A stretch of DNA of 64,000 nucleotides from JAEUIA01 sp034440255 (GTDB lineage: Bacteria > Planctomycetota > UBA1135 > GCA-002686595): the NCBI GenBank assembly GCA_034440255.1, contig JAWXBU010000157.1, positions 1 to 64,000 of the forward strand. Direction: 5' to 3'. The notes beneath the pieces were generated by a model. The model saw nothing but the letters and a program-made list of their open reading frames with translations, did no database searches and was not told the origin of the DNA. This document shows, piece after piece, positions 61,804 through 64,000 of this stretch (positions are counted from its first letter, which is position 1; each line of letters starts with the position of its first letter). A program made the position numbers and the translations under genes.

Positions 61804-62609
61804 ACGCACCCGACCCTCATGCACCGAATGCGACGATCGTCGCTCGCCGCGATCTGAACGATCGCGTGGCGATCCTGCACGTGCGCCCCGACGGAGGCGA
61901 AGTCGCCCCGTTCGTGCCCGGTCAGTTCATCCAACTCGGTCTGCCGGCCGACGAAGTCGCGCCTCCGCCGGACGCGCCGACGCGCACGAAACTCGTCAAG
62001 CGTTCGTACTCCATCGCCAGCGCCCCGCGTGAGCACGAAGCGTACGAGATCCTGATCGCGTTCGTCGACAGCGGCAAATTGACGCCGAAGTTGCGCGGCT
62101 ACGGTATCGGCGATCGCGTGTGGCACGACCCGGTGCCGAAGGGTCACTTCACGATGGAACGTGTCGCGCGTGGACAAGATCTCGTGTTCGTCGCGACGGG
62201 CACCGGCGTCGCGCCGTTCGTTTCGATGCTGCGACAACACGGTTCGGATACGTTGCGTTTCGCACACCTCGTCGTCGTGCACGGAGCGCGCGAACAGAGC
62301 GATCTCGCCTATCACGACGAACTCGTCGGTGCGGCGAAGCGCGATCGACGCGTGCGCTACGTGCCGATCCTCTCGCGTGAATCACGCTCGTCCGACTGGA
62401 GTGGACTGCGTGGGCACGTGCAGACAGCCCTCGAGCCGGCCTGCTTTCAATCACGTGCCGGCTTCGCGCTGGACAAGCTCTCTGCGCAGATTTTCCTGTG
62501 CGGCAATCCAGCGATGATCGACGACGTGCGCCTACGACTCGCGGCGCGCGGCTTCATCACCAATACGCCGAAAACACCGGGAAACGTGCACTTCGAGCGC
62601 TACTGGTAG
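61800..62609 (+). CDS. fpr: Ferredoxin-NADP reductase (FNR/Fpr type)
   Basis: A 269-residue cytoplasmic flavoprotein. The FAD-binding motif KRSYSIAS, the PGQFIQLGLP strand, GHFTMERV and the NADP-binding VFVATGTGVAPFVSML are clear, with LCGNPAMIDD near the end. It exchanges electrons between NADPH and ferredoxin or flavodoxin. It starts at a GTG that overlaps the preceding stop (GTGA). It could supply reduced ferredoxin, though nothing ties it to the cytochrome block 16 kb away. Confidence 0.9.
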   Translation: MNAPDPHAPNATIVARRDLNDRVAILHVRPDGGEVAPFVPGQFIQLGLPADEVAPPPDAPTRTKLVKRSYSIASAPREHEAYEILIAFVDSGKLTPKLRGYGIGDRVWHDPVPKGHFTMERVARGQDLVFVATGTGVAPFVSMLRQHGSDTLRFAHLVVVHGAREQSDLAYHDELVGAAKRDRRVRYVPILSRESRSSDWSGLRGHVQTALEPACFQSRAGFALDKLSAQIFLCGNPAMIDDVRLRLAARGFITNTPKTPGNVHFERYW

Positions 62610-62613
62610 CCGC

Positions 62614-63114
62614 TCACGGTTTGACGCCGAGCGACATGTGCTCGTGCACGACGCGCCACTCGCCGTCGTGTCTTTGGTAGCCCAGCGTGAGGTGCCCGAG
62701 CACGTCCAGCTTGTTTCCGTCGGGCATCACGGCTTGGAGGCGCGCGATCGACGCGGTGATCGCCGTGTCGTCGCCGATCCAAGTCGACACCGCGCGCGAC
62801 TCGGACAGCGAGCCGCTCGCGAATCCGTTGATTCCAGGACCCCAAATTCCCGCGTACGCCTTCCAGCCCTCGATCACGGTCTTCTCTTGCGACATGCCGT
62901 CGAAGGACAAGAACTTCTCCGACGTGTCCACCGCGCGTGACAGTTTGTCGAGCGTGAACGCCGTGCCGGCTTCCTTCGTCCACGCCGTGAGAAACGCGTG
63001 CTTGGCCGACTCGATCCCGGCAGAATCGTCGAGTACGTCATGCACCCGCGTCGTTTGACAGCTGTAGAACGTGAGTGCGAGGAGCGAGAGCGAAAGTGCG
63101 CGTGCGTGCGACAT
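62614..63114 (-). CDS. SnoaL/NTF2-like lipoprotein
   Basis: A 166-residue protein started at the ATG at 63114, giving a signal peptide and lipobox-like FYSC (Cys19). The mature part matches the cone-shaped NTF2/DUF4440 fold: an N-terminal helix pair (KHAFLTAWTKEAGTAF), SFDGMSQEKTVIEGW and a last strand GEWRVVHEHMSLG. Such proteins bind small ligands or are minor enzymes; no activity can be assigned. Confidence 0.83.
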   Translation of the reverse strand: MSHARALSLSLLALTFYSCQTTRVHDVLDDSAGIESAKHAFLTAWTKEAGTAFTLDKLSRAVDTSEKFLSFDGMSQEKTVIEGWKAYAGIWGPGINGFASGSLSESRAVSTWIGDDTAITASIARLQAVMPDGNKLDVLGHLTLGYQRHDGEWRVVHEHMSLGVKP

Positions 63115-63163
63115 GAAATCTCCGGATGAGGGGCTTGGAACGGTACGGATGATAGCGAGCGCC

Positions 63164-63355
63164 TCAGCCGCTCTTTGGTCCACGCCGCTTCTTCACCGCT
63201 TCGCGCAACAAGAACTCGATGTGCGCGTTCAGGGAACGCAGGTCCTGACCGGCCCAAGCGCGCAAGTCCTCGAACAGCTCCGGTTGGAGCCGTAAGAGAA
63301 ACGCTTTGCGCTCCTTGGATTCGGCCGAATCCTGCGTTTCCTCAGGCTTTCCCAT
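63164..63355 (-). CDS. Ribbon-helix-helix (Arc-type) small DNA-binding protein
   Basis: A 63-residue protein. The segment RKAFLLRLQPELFEDLRAWA is the ribbon plus first helix and SLNAHIEFLLREAVKKR the second helix of an Arc-type RHH fold. It lies 6 bases after the SPFH gene stop on the same strand, a pairing I recall in other genomes. It may regulate its own operon. Confidence 0.85.
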   Translation of the reverse strand: MGKPEETQDSAESKERKAFLLRLQPELFEDLRAWAGQDLRSLNAHIEFLLREAVKKRRGPKSG

Positions 63356-63361
63356 CTCGTT

Positions 63362-64000
63362 TCAGTTGTAGAGCGTGCCCGTGTTCACGATCGGAACCGG
63401 GCTCTGGTGCCCGCACAAAACCACGAGCAAGTTGCCGGTGAGCGACGCTTTGCGCTCGTCGTCCAGATGCAGAACTTTCTTCGTGGACAGCTCAGCGATC
63501 GCATGTTCGACGATGCCGACTGCGCCTTCCACGATGAGTCGCCGAGCCGCGATGATTGCCCCAGCTTGTTGACGTTGCAGCATGGCCGCGGCGATTTCGG
63601 GCGCGTAAGCGAGATGGCTCAACCGCGCCTCGAGGATTTCGATCCCGGCGATCTCGAGGCGCTGTTGCAGTTCGTGCTGTAGTTCCTCAGCCACGAGTTC
63701 TGCGCTGCTGCGCAAGTTCGAACTGACCAAGTTGGTGTGATCGTCGTCGTACGGGTGTTTGCTGGCGACCGCGCGTACCGCCGACTCGGCTTGCACCTCG
63801 ACGAACTTCTCGAACTCGACGACGTCGAACAGCGCTTGCGCGCTGTCGCGCACTTGCCACACCGTGATCGCACCGATTTCGATCGGGTTGCCGAGCAAGT
63901 CGTTCACCTTGAGCGTCTTGCCGTTCAGGTTGTGCACGCGCAGCGAGATCTTCTTCTTCGACGTGAACGGGTTCGTGTACCAGAACCCGGACGTTCGGAC
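63362..64000 (-). CDS. SPFH/Band 7 domain protein (N-terminus beyond window)
   Basis: The frame is open to the window edge, giving 212 C-terminal residues. Landmarks of the SPFH (stomatin/prohibitin/flotillin/HflK) family are VNDLLGNPIEIGAITVWQV, VRAVASKHPYDDD, ELQQRLEIAGIEILEARLSHLAYAPEIAAAML read in parts, and RRLIVEGAVGIVEHAI. Such proteins form large ring assemblies on membranes. The start lies outside the window. Confidence 0.9.
   Translation of the reverse strand, partial: VRTSGFWYTNPFTSKKKISLRVHNLNGKTLKVNDLLGNPIEIGAITVWQVRDSAQALFDVVEFEKFVEVQAESAVRAVASKHPYDDDHTNLVSSNLRSSAELVAEELQHELQQRLEIAGIEILEARLSHLAYAPEIAAAMLQRQQAGAIIAARRLIVEGAVGIVEHAIAELSTKKVLHLDDERKASLTGNLLVVLCGHQSPVPIVNTGTLYN

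Noticed and set aside
1..64000. Global reassignment of TGA to Cys, Trp or Sec
   Set aside because: Most genes here end in TGA exactly where family proteins end and many overlap the next start through that TGA.

Overview
The window is high-GC bacterial DNA, densely packed with protein genes on both strands. I saw no tRNA, rRNA, CRISPR array, insertion sequence or phage gene. The lineage cannot be fixed from the sequence alone. A large uncharacterised secretome, many lipoproteins, GT-C/TPR fusions, a GH78-type rhamnosidase, System II cytochrome c maturation, many multihaem cytochromes and common GTG/TTG starts fit a Planctomycetota-like organism; Myxococcota or another cytochrome-rich Gram-negative group remains possible. 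TGA is the commonest stop codon here, so the code is standard.

Layout. 1-4.3 kb: end of an unidentified gene, a cyanophycinase-like lipoprotein, a thioredoxin-like selenoprotein with an in-frame TGA, a carboxypeptidase-regulatory-like membrane protein and leucine dehydrogenase. 4.3-8.5 kb: a DinG-type helicase with a decayed exonuclease domain, coupled to prmA. 8.5-14.6 kb: HEAT lipoprotein, glycosyltransferase, EAL/HDOD regulator, a tiny DUF2256 zinc protein, a second selenoprotein (peroxiredoxin-like, UxxC) coupled to a thioredoxin-fold lipoprotein, and a Cdd1-like protein. 14.6-27.9 kb: outer-membrane phospholipase A, TMTC-like glycosyltransferase, a putative pseudo-metallopeptidase, a methyltransferase, an alpha-L-rhamnosidase-like giant, a rhomboid protease, a nucleotide-transporter-like protein, an erythromycin-esterase-like protein and a GNAT enzyme. 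28.0-30.8 kb: a peptide transporter coupled to Xaa-Pro dipeptidase.

31.8-46.6 kb is the most striking block. All genes lie on the + strand, many overlapping: a lipoprotein with an internal duplication, ResB, CcsA, a DUF2959 lipoprotein, a flavin/iron-sulfur/di-haem-b membrane oxidoreductase, a 23-haem cytochrome, an outer-membrane beta-barrel, a 7-haem lipoprotein and an 11-haem lipoprotein. The simplest reading is a trans-envelope electron conduit (porin-cytochrome type) encoded beside its own haem-attachment machinery, with 41 CxxCH sites in three proteins. The electron donor, acceptor and direction of flow are not visible.

46.6-64 kb is mostly housekeeping and small secreted proteins: YaeQ, L,D-transpeptidase, CrcB fluoride channel, RlmN, UvrD/PcrA-like helicase, beta- and gamma-carbonic-anhydrase-like proteins, carboxylesterase, HrpB, a GT-C/TPR membrane protein, ferredoxin-NADP reductase, an RHH regulator and a truncated SPFH protein. 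It also holds a decayed DUF433/DUF5615 toxin-antitoxin pair with in-frame stops in both genes.
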